Shown piece by piece: positions 37,346 to 49,700 of a stretch of DNA of 64,000 bases. Position 1 is the first letter of the stretch. The number at the start of each line of letters is the position of its first letter. The notes under the pieces were generated by a model that worked only from the letters and a program-made list of their open reading frames with translations, did not search any database and was not told the origin of the DNA. The position numbers and the translations under genes are program-made. Source of the DNA: Brachynemurus nebulosus (taxonomy: Eukaryota; Arthropoda; Insecta; Neuroptera; Myrmeleontidae); assembly GCA_035578155.1 (NCBI GenBank), contig JAPWDM010000044.1:1266001-1330000 (forward strand), read 5' to 3'.

Positions 37346-39948
37346 GGTAACAGGTCGTCCATGATAGTATATAGTATATGTATGCGTACATGTGTCCATA
37401 CATCGTGTGTTTTCGTTGCATGTGTGCTGTGTTACGGCACCCATTGATTACAGTGGGCACAGTTTGACATTCTAGTCTGACCCCTTGGTCGGATACCAAA
37501 GCGGTACAGTACTTATTCTCAAATGGAACACTCTCAAATGGAAACGCGAGCTTCTATCTTTGTTAGCTTTTGAATAGAATCTTCTGGAATCTTTTTTAAT
37601 GTTCAACTCAGTTATAAAGTGGGTTTTTCGATCGTCTTTAAAATAAACTTAACAATTTTTATTTTGCGTCGCATCATTTATATTGTATATTATATTATAT
37701 AATTCGCTGACGTCAACTATGTAAAATCGAAGTCAATACCATTGGGTATCCGCCGTATAAAGTAATTTAAACTATAAGAGTTTATTTCATACATATGTAA
37801 TTTCTTTGTATTTCCTTATTATTAAGTATCATCAACCGACGTAGATGATTCTCAAATGAAAACACTCATTCTGTTTTATCCGTTTTATGTTACTATATTC
37901 GCTATATTCATATCAGTATTCAAGCATTATTAACGCCACGAGTGGTAAAAAAGGAAAGCCTTATATTTACCATTTTCCTGACCAATTTTGTCAATTCCTC
38001 TCATATAAGTAAGATCTCCATCTTGTAATATTCCATTTTTGTAAGACGTGGCCGATTACACCAACATTTTTATGGGCAATTAAATATTTAATCAGCGTTT
38101 AGTCCACATTTTGATGCTAGTTTCCATAGTATTTATATTTATTAAAATTTATATTTAATTTTTTTCTACTATTAAGATATACTTTTGTGCAATTTCAATT
38201 AAAATTTTCTTTTTTTGAAAAATTTTGGTATCTATTTCATTTTTCCATTTTTAAATTGAAAAATATCTTCACAATCGTCAAATCACAGTTTCAAAAGTTT
38301 TATAATACGTAAACATAAATTATATATTTTCTAATATTATAAATATCAAGTAGGCGCTACCTATTTCAAAATATGCAGATTTAAATTTTTTAATCATGTG
38401 ATATTATCATCTTAATAGCATTTGCTTCTCTTGTGTCTCATTTGTGGTCCTATAAAAACAAATCAGACACCTATGGAGGGTAGATATCAGGTATACCTCA
38501 CTCAATAATCTTAAAATGTATGTACGTATACGTTAACATTATGAGCTTGTGGACGTTTTCGGGGTACGTGTTTTTCAAATGCTAGCTGTCAAGGGGCGGA
38601 ACGGGGGAGCATTAAAAATGTCACCTGAAATAGATTATTCGTAATTTTCCCAGTAGGCCAAACAGACATTTTAACGCGCCAAATTCAAATTATATAATTA
38701 TACTCTTTTTTTTAAAATCTGTAAATTTAATGTTTTTATACCTATAAATAAAACGCAACATGTAAAAAGAAAGTTATTATTATTATTTTTATTTTTCTCA
38801 AATTTTCTTACAACCAGTTAAAAAATTACATTAATTTTTTAACTGGTTGTAATGTAAAAATTACATTAATTAAAAAAAAATTCGATTATAAAAGTATTGG
38901 TCTAAAAATCTTTTACCACATAATTTTCAATCCACAGTTAAATATTTAACAAAATTTTGGACAGAAAAATTTAACAAAAACATTATATTATTATGTTAAA
39001 GAAACAACATCACGTATTAAATTTACTACGCATTTTAAAATTAAACTGACTGCCGCAATTAAAGGGATTCAAAAACTATTAAATCCCAAATTTATCAATG
39101 AAATTATTATCGCAAATTAAAGTTGATTAATTATGAAATTTTTGTTTTGCAAACTTATTTGCTTTCCTTTATATTTTGTCAATTTTTTTTTTTAAATTTT
39201 CTGTTTTTAACACGTTTATTACCAAGCTAAAAAAAAAGACTTCGTGAGATGGCCAAATATTTTATGTTAAATAAGTAGATCCTTATATTTGTCACGCGAT
39301 ATCGCGTTATTCACCATATAGTAAAGTAGCTGTATCACGTGATATCGCGTGATTGGCAATGAACGTGTTTAATTTTAAATTTACACTGACAATGAGAAAA
39401 CTCATTTCACATATTAAAAATATATATTAAAAAATGGATGTTCATCTAATATTTAGTATGACTGACATTAATTTTTGATAAATTTCTCAATTTTTAAAAT
39501 TAAATTACGTACTAAAATACTGTTCGTAAGTTTTTGTTGATCTTATTCTTTGAATGTTGCTAACGTTTTTTAAAATAAGTGTTTTAGAAGAAGATATTTA
39601 TTTATTCTAAGCTAATTTATGATTCAAAGTGTTGATTTTCGGTCTTTTCTGGGAATTTTCCCATTAATTGCATGTTAAACAATAATTTTTACTTTATAAT
39701 ATACTATAATGGCAGAATTAATTCAAATTTTTACATTTTGTGTATTATATATTTAAAAATAACTTCCAAAAATCATTCGTTAGTCTTTAGAAGTCGTGTT
39801 AGTCTTACAACCGCAATAAACTACATTCTGTAAAATTTTATGCAAGTTCATTGAGAGTTTAACACAAATTGACCAAGGAATTTTTAGAAATAACAACAAC
39901 CTATAAGTTTTTTGTCGTTATTTATAAAAATTCCTATAATATTGCCTG
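37346..39948. other. Noncoding stretch with isolated motifs
   Basis: No gene. CTATGGAGGGTAGATATCAG at about 38474 is a lone copy of the end found on the element at 44343-45548. A perfect 17-bp-stem hairpin lies at 38811-38851 (ACAACCAGTTAAAAAAT). CACGCGATATCGCGT (39294-39308) and CACGTGATATCGCGTG (39337-39352) form an unusual GC-rich pair of near-palindromes. Confidence 0.45.
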
Positions 39949-39956
39949 CAGTTGGA

Positions 39957-40148
39957 CAGTGGCGTAGCAAGACGAAAATGGGACGTGGGCAAGATAGTTT
40001 TTGCGAGGCCCCTTTAATTTCCTTTTTAAAATTTCTGTCTTAAAAATTAGGCGACGAGCAAAAAAAAAACGAAAGCCAATCGCGAGGCCCCTATAAGTGC
40101 GAGATCGTGGGCGTGGGCCCAAACCGCCCACGCCTAGCTACGCCAGTG
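39957..40148. mobile_element. hAT-type MITE, perfect 8-bp TSD
   Basis: CAGTTGGA flanks both sides (39949-39956 and 40149-40156). The inverted ends CAGTGGCGTAGC and CACTGGCGTAGC differ at one position. The 192-bp interior is GC-richer than the surroundings, contains GGCCC words and is noncoding. Confidence 0.85.
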
Positions 40149-40345
40149 CAGTTGGAACAAAATTTGTACAACAAATTGACTTATTAGCTAATTGTATTTT
40201 TAACAATATTATTAAACGTTAATAGTTAAAAAGGATTCAGAACAAACATTCTAATGTTTGATTTTTTTTAATACCACTGTAGAAGTTGCTTTACAATCTT
40301 CTAAGATTTATTGAAATTAATATGAGTCATTAATTTTATATATTT

Positions 40346-42640
40346 TTTTTTTTTTTTTTTTGATTAAAATTGGGGTACTGCTGCCGGTGGATGGCGCGGT
40401 CAGCAGCACCCGACGGCATCGCCATCTATGGGCATGCGCCGCCAAACACGAGAGAAATAAAAACACGTAAAGACAGGAACACATAAATGCAATAGACAAC
40501 GGATAAACATACACAAATAAAAATCCAGCGATGAGCCCTGCCATCCCAGGGCTTAAAAAAGAGTGGACAGTCCTTGGTGACGGTACGATGAGTACTAGAC
40601 AGAGCGTCCGGTCACCAAGGACTGAAAGTCAACGATGAAACTCCCCACGAGGTGTAAAGGGCCTCAGAAATAGAGATGGGATTCTACCCGGAATTTTCCC
40701 GAGAAAATTCCCAAAGTGGGTAAAAACGGGGTAAATTCCCGGGAAAATTCCCGAAAAGTGGGTATTTATTTTAATTTACTATTTATCGTAATATTTTTGA
40801 ATTAAACTATCAAAACCGCTGTTTCATAACGAATATTTGCTAAACGTAAATAATTAATCTTCAGACTACATAAATACTAATTAATATATCACGTTATTAT
40901 ACAATTTTTGTTCGACAGTTGTTCTCTAGACAATTTATTTTCGTGGCTAATTGTATAATACGCGTTTCATTTTTCGGTGTCAATTTCCTGGGCCTACCAC
41001 GACAGTTTTTTTCCATAGTTTTCGCCCCTTTAGATTATGTTTTAAGTACTACAATTTCCAAAACGTCGAAACTTTAGCTCGATTCTCACTTGTCAATATT
41101 GAATTTCGTGGCATTTTAATTTTTTTTTTAAAACGTAGATATTTCTCTGAAATTTGAACACATTTAGTTATAAATTTAAATTAATTGCTAACTTCGTTGA
41201 AAAGTCGTCTTATGTTTAGCCGACATAATATGTATGCATGTATTTTTAAATTTAAAGATAAATAAACATTCAGTATGTATTGAAGTGGTTTTGTGATGAT
41301 AATAATAATTAGAAAACTTTACATCAACATGTATTCTACATGTATTCTACACGTATTTTACATTCTATGTAAAACTCCACGCACAATTAACAAATATATT
41401 ATACAGATCTAATTAAAAACACATTTGCAAAGAAGTACAGCTAAGTAATCGTTTTTACCCAGGTTTCGGGAATTTTCCCGTCGCCCATCTCTACTCGGAA
41501 AGGAGGAAACCGACTAGAAAACACTGAAGGCAAGTTTCGAAAATCATCACGATGGGTTCTTATTACATCACTGGGGAGCCACAGGCCAACCAGTGACACA
41601 ATAAGTGGTTAAAAGAAAGACAACAAAGGATAAAAAGACGGCACAAGACAGAAACTGGATTAAAAGAAACGAGAAAAATGTATCGACAGCTTGTTTAAAA
41701 AAGGCACAACACCGAATATCACAGAATAAGTTTCAAAACTCTATCACAGATCTTATATTTGCTCCGCGGCACAGTCCCGTTCCACATGACTCCAACAATT
41801 TCGAAGCGACCACGTCGACGCCTACGAACTCGCCGTGTAAGGAACAAATGACGTCTGCCTACTGAGTGAGCTACTTACAACCGTTCAGTCAGACGTCGGG
41901 GTTCGACCTACACGGGAGAATCGATGCATCGACCGGGCCATGTTCGTCCGAGTCGAGGTCATGGGAAGCGGTAAAGCGCCGCGGAGTATCACAAGAAGAC
42001 TTGCTTTCTTATTCTTGCTGTTCCAACGGGATGGAAGCGGTCGCGTTCGTGGACCCCCACGAACGCATCCATATGAGGAACAACCGACGTTACTGCTTAC
42101 TTGGTGAGCTCGCTCGAACCGTTCAGACAGGCGTCGCTCGTACAGGAGAACGAGTTGGTCAAGTACCACATTCCCACCCGTCGAAACCGCAAAAACAAGA
42201 TCCATGCAGCAAAACGACTAGAAAAAAAAAAACAAAACAAAAACAAAACAACAACAATAAGTTAAAACAATACCACTGGAATATACAAAAACTCCAGTGG
42301 CATAACAAAATATCTCACTATAGCTATCACAGTTAGCAGAAATAACAAAATCACAGTGACTATCACTCTTCCGACCAGTCTGAAGCGATTCACGAACAAA
42401 CGCAAACATGCCCATACTAGCTAATACATTCCCATTCGTCAGTCGAGTATATGTCAGCCCCAATTCGCAACAACACGCAATCTGTACGGTCGGTGATGGT
42501 TCGCAAAATACGGGGATGTTAGTCTGTCGATCCTACGACATTCATTCTTGTCGAAAAAAATACCAGAGCCTCGTCTGCCAACTAGCCGAAGCTAGCGCCC
42601 GCCGGGCACGAACGTGGACGTGAAGGTTGGATTTTAGCCC
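40346..42640 (-). mobile_element. GC-richer unclassified element, possible non-LTR type
   Basis: A T tract at 40346-40362 could be the poly(A) tail of a minus-strand retroelement. The block 40363-40670 plus 41494-42640 is distinctly GC-richer and codon-like compared with its neighbours. A ~240-bp duplication is visible (TACTTACAACCGTTCAGTCA near 41871 and GCTCGAACCGTTCAGACAGG near 42111). Open frames exist on both strands (for example 41605-41865 plus, 41866-42336 plus, 41885-42205 minus). None shows a reverse transcriptase, zinc knuckle or other domain that I recognise. It is split by the hAT element at 40671-41493. Classification is uncertain. Confidence 0.4.
40671..41493. mobile_element. 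hAT-type element, TAGAGATGGG ends
   Basis: The ends TAGAGATGGG and its complement are flanked by CTCAGAAA (40663-40670) and CTCGGAAA (41494-41501), an 8-bp duplication with one mismatch. Subterminal GGAATTTTCCCG words repeat at both ends (about 40690-40760 and 41465-41482). The 823-bp interior is AT-rich and has lost any transposase. Confidence 0.8.
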
Positions 42641-42863
42641 AGCATTTTTATATTAATTCTAAACTTGGCTACTTTAATTTTATTTCTCCAGTGCTTCAAA
42701 CAGAAATACCGGGTAGCGATGAATTTGGACACGGAGAAGTGAAGTTGATGAAAGAGTACCTTTTCGATTTTGAATAAAGTCAACCATTTTTTACATCTAA
42801 AATACAATAATTGACTATAATATAGTATAATAACTGGTTTTATTTATTAACTGTTATAATTAC

Positions 42864-42952
42864 CTGTCGAGACAACGTGGAAAACAGTGAAATTTTCAGC
42901 CGCTCTTTGGATTCTTGCTCACAATACATTTTCGGATATCCGAAATATGCAT
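42864..42952 (-). CDS. Candidate 89-nt exon of an unrecognised gene
   Basis: On the minus strand the acceptor TTTTGTTTCAG precedes an open, relatively GC-rich segment of 89 nt and a donor (CGACAG then GTAATT). In the frame fitting a phase-1 to phase-0 exon it reads AYFGYPKMYCEQESKERLKI then SLFSTLSRQ. The composition is varied and not low-complexity, unlike the flanking DNA. I do not recognise the protein and found no adjoining exons; any partner exons must lie across long introns. Moderate evidence from splice framing only. Confidence 0.35.
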
Positions 42953-43294
42953 CTGAAACAAAATATTTATTAGATATTAGAAACGTAATTCATAATTATA
43001 TTAAATTACAAGCGAGGGCATTCACAAAGGTACTAAAGTGGTAAATCCGGCACCACCGAAAAATTTGGTTAAATAATAACTTAATAATATAATAAATTTT
43101 GTTAATATCAAACAGAGATTGCTCTAAATACAATGAAATAATATTTTGCGATAATAGAACGCAAAACTGGCGTTCAAATTTTGACCTGTGCAAGGTCAAA
43201 CGCACAGTTAGGCAATCATGAAAACCGCGATTTTTAAATTAAATTTTTAATAATTGATATGGATTAAATTATATTATACAATTGAAGAGGTGGA

Positions 43295-43710
43295 TTCCAA
43301 AACGCGCTAAGTCACTTTTTGCAATTTTTCAGGAAATGTAAAAAACTATCTAGGTAGGCAAATGTAGTAATCTGTTTAAATTATTTTCAAGTTCTTAGAT
43401 AATAATTATTATTGATGTTATTTATTTGTTCTTATTTATACATATAATTGTCAATAGATTATATTGAAAAAAAAAAAAAAAAAAAAAAAAACTTTAAAAA
43501 ATTGGGTTGAGTTGGTTAAAATAAACCTAGTTTGTTTAAATACAGATATATTTTATTCAAGAAACATTTTAAACAGTGCATTATTAGCTATTTCATGTGT
43601 TTGACATAACAGAAAATCTCTCTACAAGCAAATTTGGAAAAAAATACCAGCTATTATTGGAAAAAAAAATGCAATGGTTTACGAGTCAATTTGACTTAGA
43701 GCGTTTTGAA
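43295..43710. mobile_element. MITE with CAAAACGCGCTAAGTCA ends
   Basis: TTCCAAAACGCGCTAAGTCA at the left is matched by the complement of TGACTTAGAGCGTTTTGAA at the right, with one or two mismatches. A poly-A tract lies inside (43469-43491). Noncoding. Target duplication unclear. Confidence 0.5.
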
Positions 43711-44229
43711 ATAAAACTGTCACTGAGTTAGCGCTTTTTTGGAAAACATTCCATTTTTCATCATTCATTTTACAGTAGACTAAGCTCATTTTGAAGGGTG
43801 GCACTACGAAAATCGTGTAGAGCTGGACTTGAACATTCTGCATCAACTAAAATCTCACATTAGATAAAAAATGACTTCCGGATCCGGATTATTTTTTCAA
43901 TCACTTTGTGATTTTTAATTTACATGTGGTTTTTGGTCATACTATACCAAAGAAATCGAGTGCTTAAAGTTTCAGTTTAGCTGAACGATTAGTGAACATA
44001 TCAATACTGCGTGTGTTGAAATGCAAACAAAAGTTTGTCATACGTAGTAGTGTCTCACAAGCACTCGATAATATTTGAAATTAAAATTGTATCAATTTTT
44101 ATTGTTTTTAACAGTTAGTATTTCCTTTAGCATACTTCATTTCACTTATAATTGCTAAGTTCAGATCGAACCCTGATTGCTTATCAGCGCCGTTCTGGTT
44201 ACTTATTGAACTATTATTTCATCAAATTC

Positions 44230-44284
44230 AGGGGCCACTTTTTCGATTCAAGTCCCATAAGAGATACTCCTCCTGACCTCTATC
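44230..44284. repeat. Isolated right end of the TATGGAGGG family
   Basis: GGGGCCACTTT followed by AGATACTCCTCCTGACCTC and TATCCTCCATA matches 46088-46136 and the complement of the left end at 44343. These are remnants of related elements lacking a partner end. Confidence 0.5.
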
Positions 44285-44342
44285 CTCCATAATCTGAACT
44301 TAGCGATTATAAGTGAAGTGAAACCAAAGGGAAATACTAACT

Positions 44343-45548
44343 TATGGAGGGTAGATATCAGGAGCACCATCTCTGTATCAAAAAGTGTCCATAGAAAGGC
44401 GTAAATAGTGGCGGCGCCACTGTAGCAAAGGGTAAATTTAGAGAAGTAAACAAGGAAAGAAAAACATCCGCGTTGTTATGTAATTATCGTTTTTTATCAT
44501 ACAGTAGAGCACCAGTTTTGTCAAGAAAAAGTAGTCTCCAAAAGTGGTGCTTGACAAAAGTGATGCTTTTTGACCAGGGGCGATTCACAAATATCGTAAG
44601 ATTATGTTTTGAATTAAAATTATGTTTTTTTTAAATATTAATAAAAGAAAAAAAGAAGTGAAGAATTAAAAATTATTTATCTCCAGAAAATATTGCTGGC
44701 TTTCCGGACGAAAATTTTGTTAGCCTAACATTAGCTATAGGAGCTTTCACCGTTATAAACCAGAGGGCACGCATTCAAAAAATTCACATGCATTATATAT
44801 TAAAACAACAATTTCTAACATGATCACTGATTATTTCTATTCCATAATTTTTAAATGTGGCTGTACTTCAGATATTTATACCGTGAAAAACCATGAAAAA
44901 ATATTTAACGTGCATTAATTTGTTGTATCAGAGCCCTCTGGTTTGTAACGATGAAAGCTCCGTTAGCTGACGTTAGGCTAACAAAATTTTCGTCCGGAAC
45001 GCCAGCATTTTTTCATTTGTCGTTTTATTAATTTGCTTTGAAATGATTTTGTTTACATTTTACGTATGATAAAAACCGCCACAGAACAGAATACATATAG
45101 ATAAATATTCTATGTACAATAATTAAAATCCACATTCCCACGCTTTGAGGTCTGTTGTTGTTTGTCACTACCATTAACGGTAGATTTGTTTGTTTCTTTT
45201 GATAAAATCATGCGTCATGGTCTACTGCACATGGATTTAATATTTATGTACTTGACATTTTTGATACAACTTTCCATAAGTGATATTGACTAATTTGATC
45301 AAAAAATTTCCAAAACTGATGTTTCCATTATCGGTGCTATACTGTAATTGTTACATATAATAGTTTTATTATTTTAAAAATTTTTATAAAACTCAACACA
45401 AAAAAAAAATCACTATACTTTTTTGCTACTCTAGCGCTATTCTGGCAAGTTTTTGAACTGTTACTTAGTACTTAAAACGGGACACTTTTTGAACTATTTT
45501 TCTATTGTTTTCCGACCAAGATAGTCCTGCTGATATCTACCCTCCATA
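44343..45548. mobile_element. TIR element with exact 8-bp TSD, TATGGAGGG ends
   Basis: TACTAACT at 44335-44342 and 45549-45556 flanks a 1206-bp element. Its ends are TATGGAGGGTAGATATCAGG and, in complement, TATGGAGGGTAGATATCAGC. Eight-bp duplications occur in both hAT and P superfamilies; the end sequence does not decide, and P is attractive only because THAP remnants occur elsewhere in the window. No transposase remains. A smaller MITE sits inside at 44694-45007. Confidence 0.85.
44694..45007. mobile_element. Nested MITE, same family as 6807-7260
   Basis: The ends TGCTGGCTTTCCGGACG and, in complement, TGCTGGCGTTCCGGACG lead into AAAATTTTGTTAGCCTAAC on both sides, giving inverted repeats of over 35 bp. 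Subterminal CCAGAGGGC and TCACCGTTATAAACC match the 6.8-kb copy. Noncoding. Confidence 0.75.
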
Positions 45549-45824
45549 TACTAACTCTTAAAAACTGTTAAAAACAATAAAAATTCAATTAAATATAAAA
45601 ACAATAAAAATTGAATTAAATATAACAATTAAAACTGTTAAAAACAATAAAAACTGTTGTTTCAGTTTTAAAATTTTCAGCGCTTAATTTTAAATTTAAG
45701 AATTTTAGTACACTAGTGCCATCTTAATTTCATCCACTTTTGGGGCCACTCATAGAACACTAGAAGCCAACTAATATAAAAAAAGTGTAACTCGCTTGAA
45801 ACCATTTGTAGGCCAGTCACAGCT

Positions 45825-46136
45825 TAAGGCATGTAGTCAGTCGGTGTCCGTCGCCGAACACACAGTGTATTGTAATATATTGTTAGACATTGTTACTTGA
45901 ATTGGACAGGTTGGTCTGTCCCATAATACGTGTGTTGTAGTAGTGTGTGTGAACACGCACACAGACGTAAACACCAAACTAACACTATTGCAAACAGTAT
46001 GTACCTACACAACATAGTGGGGAGATTTTACGTCAGCCACTGGCTACAAGTGGAACAGTGTGATTTGGTTACGAGTTTGGTGCCTTGGGGCCACTTTATA
46101 TATATGGAGATACTTCTCCTGATAGTCTACTCTCCA
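45825..46136 (+). repeat. GC-richer repeat, copy 2
   Basis: It matches 36660-36975 (GGCATGTAGTCAGTCGGTGT, GAATTGGACAGGTTGG, GGGGAGATTTTACGTCA). It is followed by a TATGGAGGG-family right end with CTCCTGATAGTCTACTCTCC at 46112-46131. It ends about 115 bp before the proposed NACA 5' exon, so it is the nearest repeat to that promoter. Confidence 0.65.
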
Positions 46137-46250
46137 TAGTTCGAGCATAGAGAATATACATTGAAAATTATTATCAATCTATGATACATCAACCATAGAT
46201 ATAATATGTAACAGTTCACTAGTTCAATGTTTCGCAGCTAATTTCATGTT

Positions 46251-46303
46251 CTTTCGAATTATCTTCAATTATCAAAAATAGTGTGTATGAAGAATTTAGT
46301 AAG
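46251..46303 (+). promoter_or_regulatory. Candidate NACA noncoding first exon
   Basis: An intron ends immediately before the NACA start codon, so an upstream noncoding exon must exist. The best nearby candidate ends AGTAAG then GTAATT at 46304. The pyrimidine-rich GTTCTTTCG at 46249-46257 resembles the TCT initiator used by many insect translation-machinery genes, giving a predicted start at C46251. No TATA box is seen. A more distant first exon is possible. Confidence 0.3.
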
Positions 46304-46742
46304 GTAATTATCTTTATTCGTCTCAAACATCAATGATGATTAGTTTAATAAATTTTAACGAATTATTTAAAAAATATTCAATTTTGGTTATAATTCATAT
46401 ATCGTAATAACTTTTTATGTAACATAAAAGTTATATTTACGTATTTTACATGGTTATTTTTAAAAAAAATTTCCCACTAAAAATGTAGATAAGCTGAATT
46501 TACTATTTTTTTAATTTTATTTTAGTGGTATATGTAAGTGAATATTAATTTTAATTATTATTAAAACAAAATAGTAATGAAATGTCTTTTTTAACTTTAC
46601 ATTTTTTCCTAACCGGTTTAATCGCCATTTTTGGTTAGTATTTAAGTTTCTTCCTATATCCTTTAATCTGTTGTACTAAGTTAATAAAAAATCCAACCTT
46701 TAGATTTAGTAAAGTCTTAATTTAAGTATTTAATTTTTTTAG

Positions 46743-49700
46743 ATGCCAGAACTAACAGAATTAGATAAAGCCACCGCATCAATGACAGAACCCAGAGCAG
46801 ACAGTGCAGGTTCTGGCACCGACAGTGACTCAGATCTTACAATACCCGAATTAGAAGATGCTGGGGCTTCGGGAGCAACGAGTTTTCCAGGTTCAGCAGC
46901 AGCGGCAGCTGCAGCTGGACTACCAATTGACATGGTGTCTAAAGCTAAACAGTCCCGAGGCGAGAAAAAGGCAAGAAAAATTATGTCCAAACTTGGATTA
47001 AAACCAGTGCAAGGTGTTAGTAGAGTAACGATAAGAAAATCAAAGAATATTCTCTTTGTCATAAATAAACCGGACGTGTTCAAAAATCCTGCAAGTGATA
47101 CATATATAGTATTCGGGGAAGCTAAAATTGAAGATCTTTCACAACAAGCACAAGTTAGTATTAAATAAATACAGATAAAATGGTGCTTAATCGTACCATT
47201 ATTTTTATATTGAAATTTCTTAGGTTGCCGCGGCGGAGAAATTCAAGAATGAAGCAGCTAGAGGAGCTGGAGAATCATTGACTGGAGCAAGTGGTGCTGG
47301 TAGTGTGGCGCCAATTGCTGAAGAAAGTGAAGAAGAAGATGCTGCTGGTGGCGCCGATGCCGGAGCAGCTGATGGACCTCCTGTTGAAGAGAAAGATATA
47401 GAATTGGTTATGTCTCAAGCCGCCGTTACCAGACAGAAAGCGATAAGAGCATTACGAAATAATCAAAACGATATTGTTAATGCTATTATGGTAAGTAACG
47501 CTTGAAACGTAAGAATTTAATTTATACTGTTTATTTGCTTTCGTTTTGATAAGTATTAAAGATTCTGTCGTGCGGTCAGTTTTAAGCTAATGCACGAATA
47601 TATTTAGGTTCTTGATAGTTTCTAGTTATTTTTTTTTTACTTTCAAAAAATATGAAGTAGGTTTCTACTTTTTAGTAAAAAAAAAAAATTCATTTATATA
47701 TTTACTCTTTACGTAATATGAATTATCATTCTAATTAAAACGCGCCTACTTTGTATATATGTACACAGTTACATTCGATATCTAAAGAAGATAATCGTAA
47801 ATCACGGGATTAAAGGTAAATTAATACTGTAATTTTTTGAGTTGGTTATATAACATGTATTTTTAGTAGAACAATGAGACTTAATCTTCACATTAAATTT
47901 GGAAATGTACCGAATAGTCGGCAGGTGAAGCCCGTTTATGCATTGATTAGTGTGAGTGCTTGCTACAAACACGCATAGAATTTACGTTTAAACCATGTCC
48001 CTGGCACTCTCTAAATATCTTTTATGAGAAAATATATCTGATATTAGTAGATAAAAACACTTTACTTTACAAAATACCACTTTTATTCTTTCAAATGTAT
48101 TAAAGGGCATAGCCGGGTAAAATAGGGAAAACGGCCCTTGAGGCAAAATTGATTGTTTTTATAAGAAATAATACTTCTTAGCCCTAAATACATTCCTGCC
48201 AAATTTCAACCCTCCGAGGCTAATAGTTTATGAATACACAAACAGATAAAAATTTTCAATGGCCTTAGATGCTGAGGCACTATAATAAAAAATAATAAAA
48301 AAAAAAAAAAAAAAAAAAATTCAAAATAAATTTTTTGTGACGAAATTACTGAGCCGATTTATTTGAGTTTAATATATATTGTGTACCCACCTTAGGCAAA
48401 GTAATAAAAAAATTAACGTTATATCCCTTTATTATACAAATTTTTTTAAATTTTTAAATTTAAGAAAATTTTTTTTGGCACTTACGCGTTAGCGACACCC
48501 ACCATTTTTTGTTTATAATATGTCTCTTAGTACTCTATAACATATATTTTTATGGGAAAAAAACCTTACATACGATAGTCCAACTTCAGAACCACTTATT
48601 GTGACATTATTACCCACTGTCAGTGTGTTAATATTAAAAATGAGTGTATGTTAACTAATATGTAATTTAAGAGGGTAACTCACCTCCTCTCCAATGTTGC
48701 TCAAACTGAATTTTGAAATCGAAAATTTCATTTCTACGTTATTCTAAATGTCTTAAACTATTTTCCATGAAGAAAAACTTCTTAAACTACTCAAGTAGTA
48801 CGACTATTCGACACAGTCACCCCCTAGTTAACTACCCCTAGACTTAATATTAGGACATTGAGCAAAAACAGGTCAATTAGATTATTTGACGTAGATTTCA
48901 AATCTGTAAACAAAATTTTTATATTGTTTAATTTTCACCCCCTTTTTGTAAAATTAACACCTAAATTTTAACCCCCAGCCACCCCTGTTGACACAATTTG
49001 AACAAATTGCATACCAATAGATAGATCTTTAAAAAGGAGCAATATCGCCAATTTAAACTTTTGCTCTATCTCTTACCGTTTTCGAGATATTTAAAAAATT
49101 AAATTTTTACCCCAATTTTTGGAGGGCGATTTCACCCCTTCAGACCGTTTTTCCGCCGATAAAGAAAAATACGTGTCGCTTATTTTTTAGTATTCTACAA
49201 CAGCGGTTCTCAACCCGGGGGCCGCGCCCCCTGGGAGGGGCGTGGAAGAATTCCAGGGGAGGCGTCAACAAATTAAAAAAATTAAATAAGTTTGTAGTTT
49301 TTGAAACAGTTGTTTTTGCATGTATATTTACAACAACAAAAATTTGAATTTGATGCTGGACACAAACACACAATCATTGAAATTTCTTTATAGCTATTAA
49401 CTCAATAAAATGTAAGTGAGCGTTCGGCCAGGCGTGAGAAACTAGCTGACTTGTGATTTTTTCGATGATGTGTAATAAAAATTTGTATTTGAAGAAATAT
49501 AATTTTATATTCCTTACTAGAGTATGTCTAGCCTAAGTTCAAAGTCATTTTACTCAAACATAATGTAAGTAAATTTATCATATATAAGTCTAAATTAACT
49601 TAATCCGTAAAGGGAGGCGTGACCTCACACCAAAGTATGAAGGGGGGCTCAGAGTCTGAAAGGTTGAGAACCCCTGTTCTACAACATATCAAAATCGATA

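Larger units (their letters stand above)
44085..45610. repeat. Palindrome interrupted by a transposon
   Basis: The left arm (about 44085-44166, containing TTCACTTATAATTGCTAAGT and AACAGTTAGTATTTCC) is the complement of 44285-44342, and beyond the inserted element, of 45549-45610 (CTGTTAAAAACAATAAAAAT). With the element and its target duplication removed, the right arm is continuous. The palindrome is therefore older than the 44343-45548 insertion. Confidence 0.65.

Noticed and set aside
41866..42336. 156-codon plus-strand ORF as a host gene
   Set aside because: No recognised domain, low-complexity Lys/Asn tail and an internally duplicated repeat context; kept only as part of an unclassified element.
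46739..47083. Minus-strand open frame across NACA exon 1
   Set aside because: Shadow of the real coding strand; no domain, and the plus strand is clearly NACA.
49140..49373. 77-codon minus-strand ORF
   Set aside because: Crosses the boundary of the hAT MITE at 49201, so it is a chance frame.
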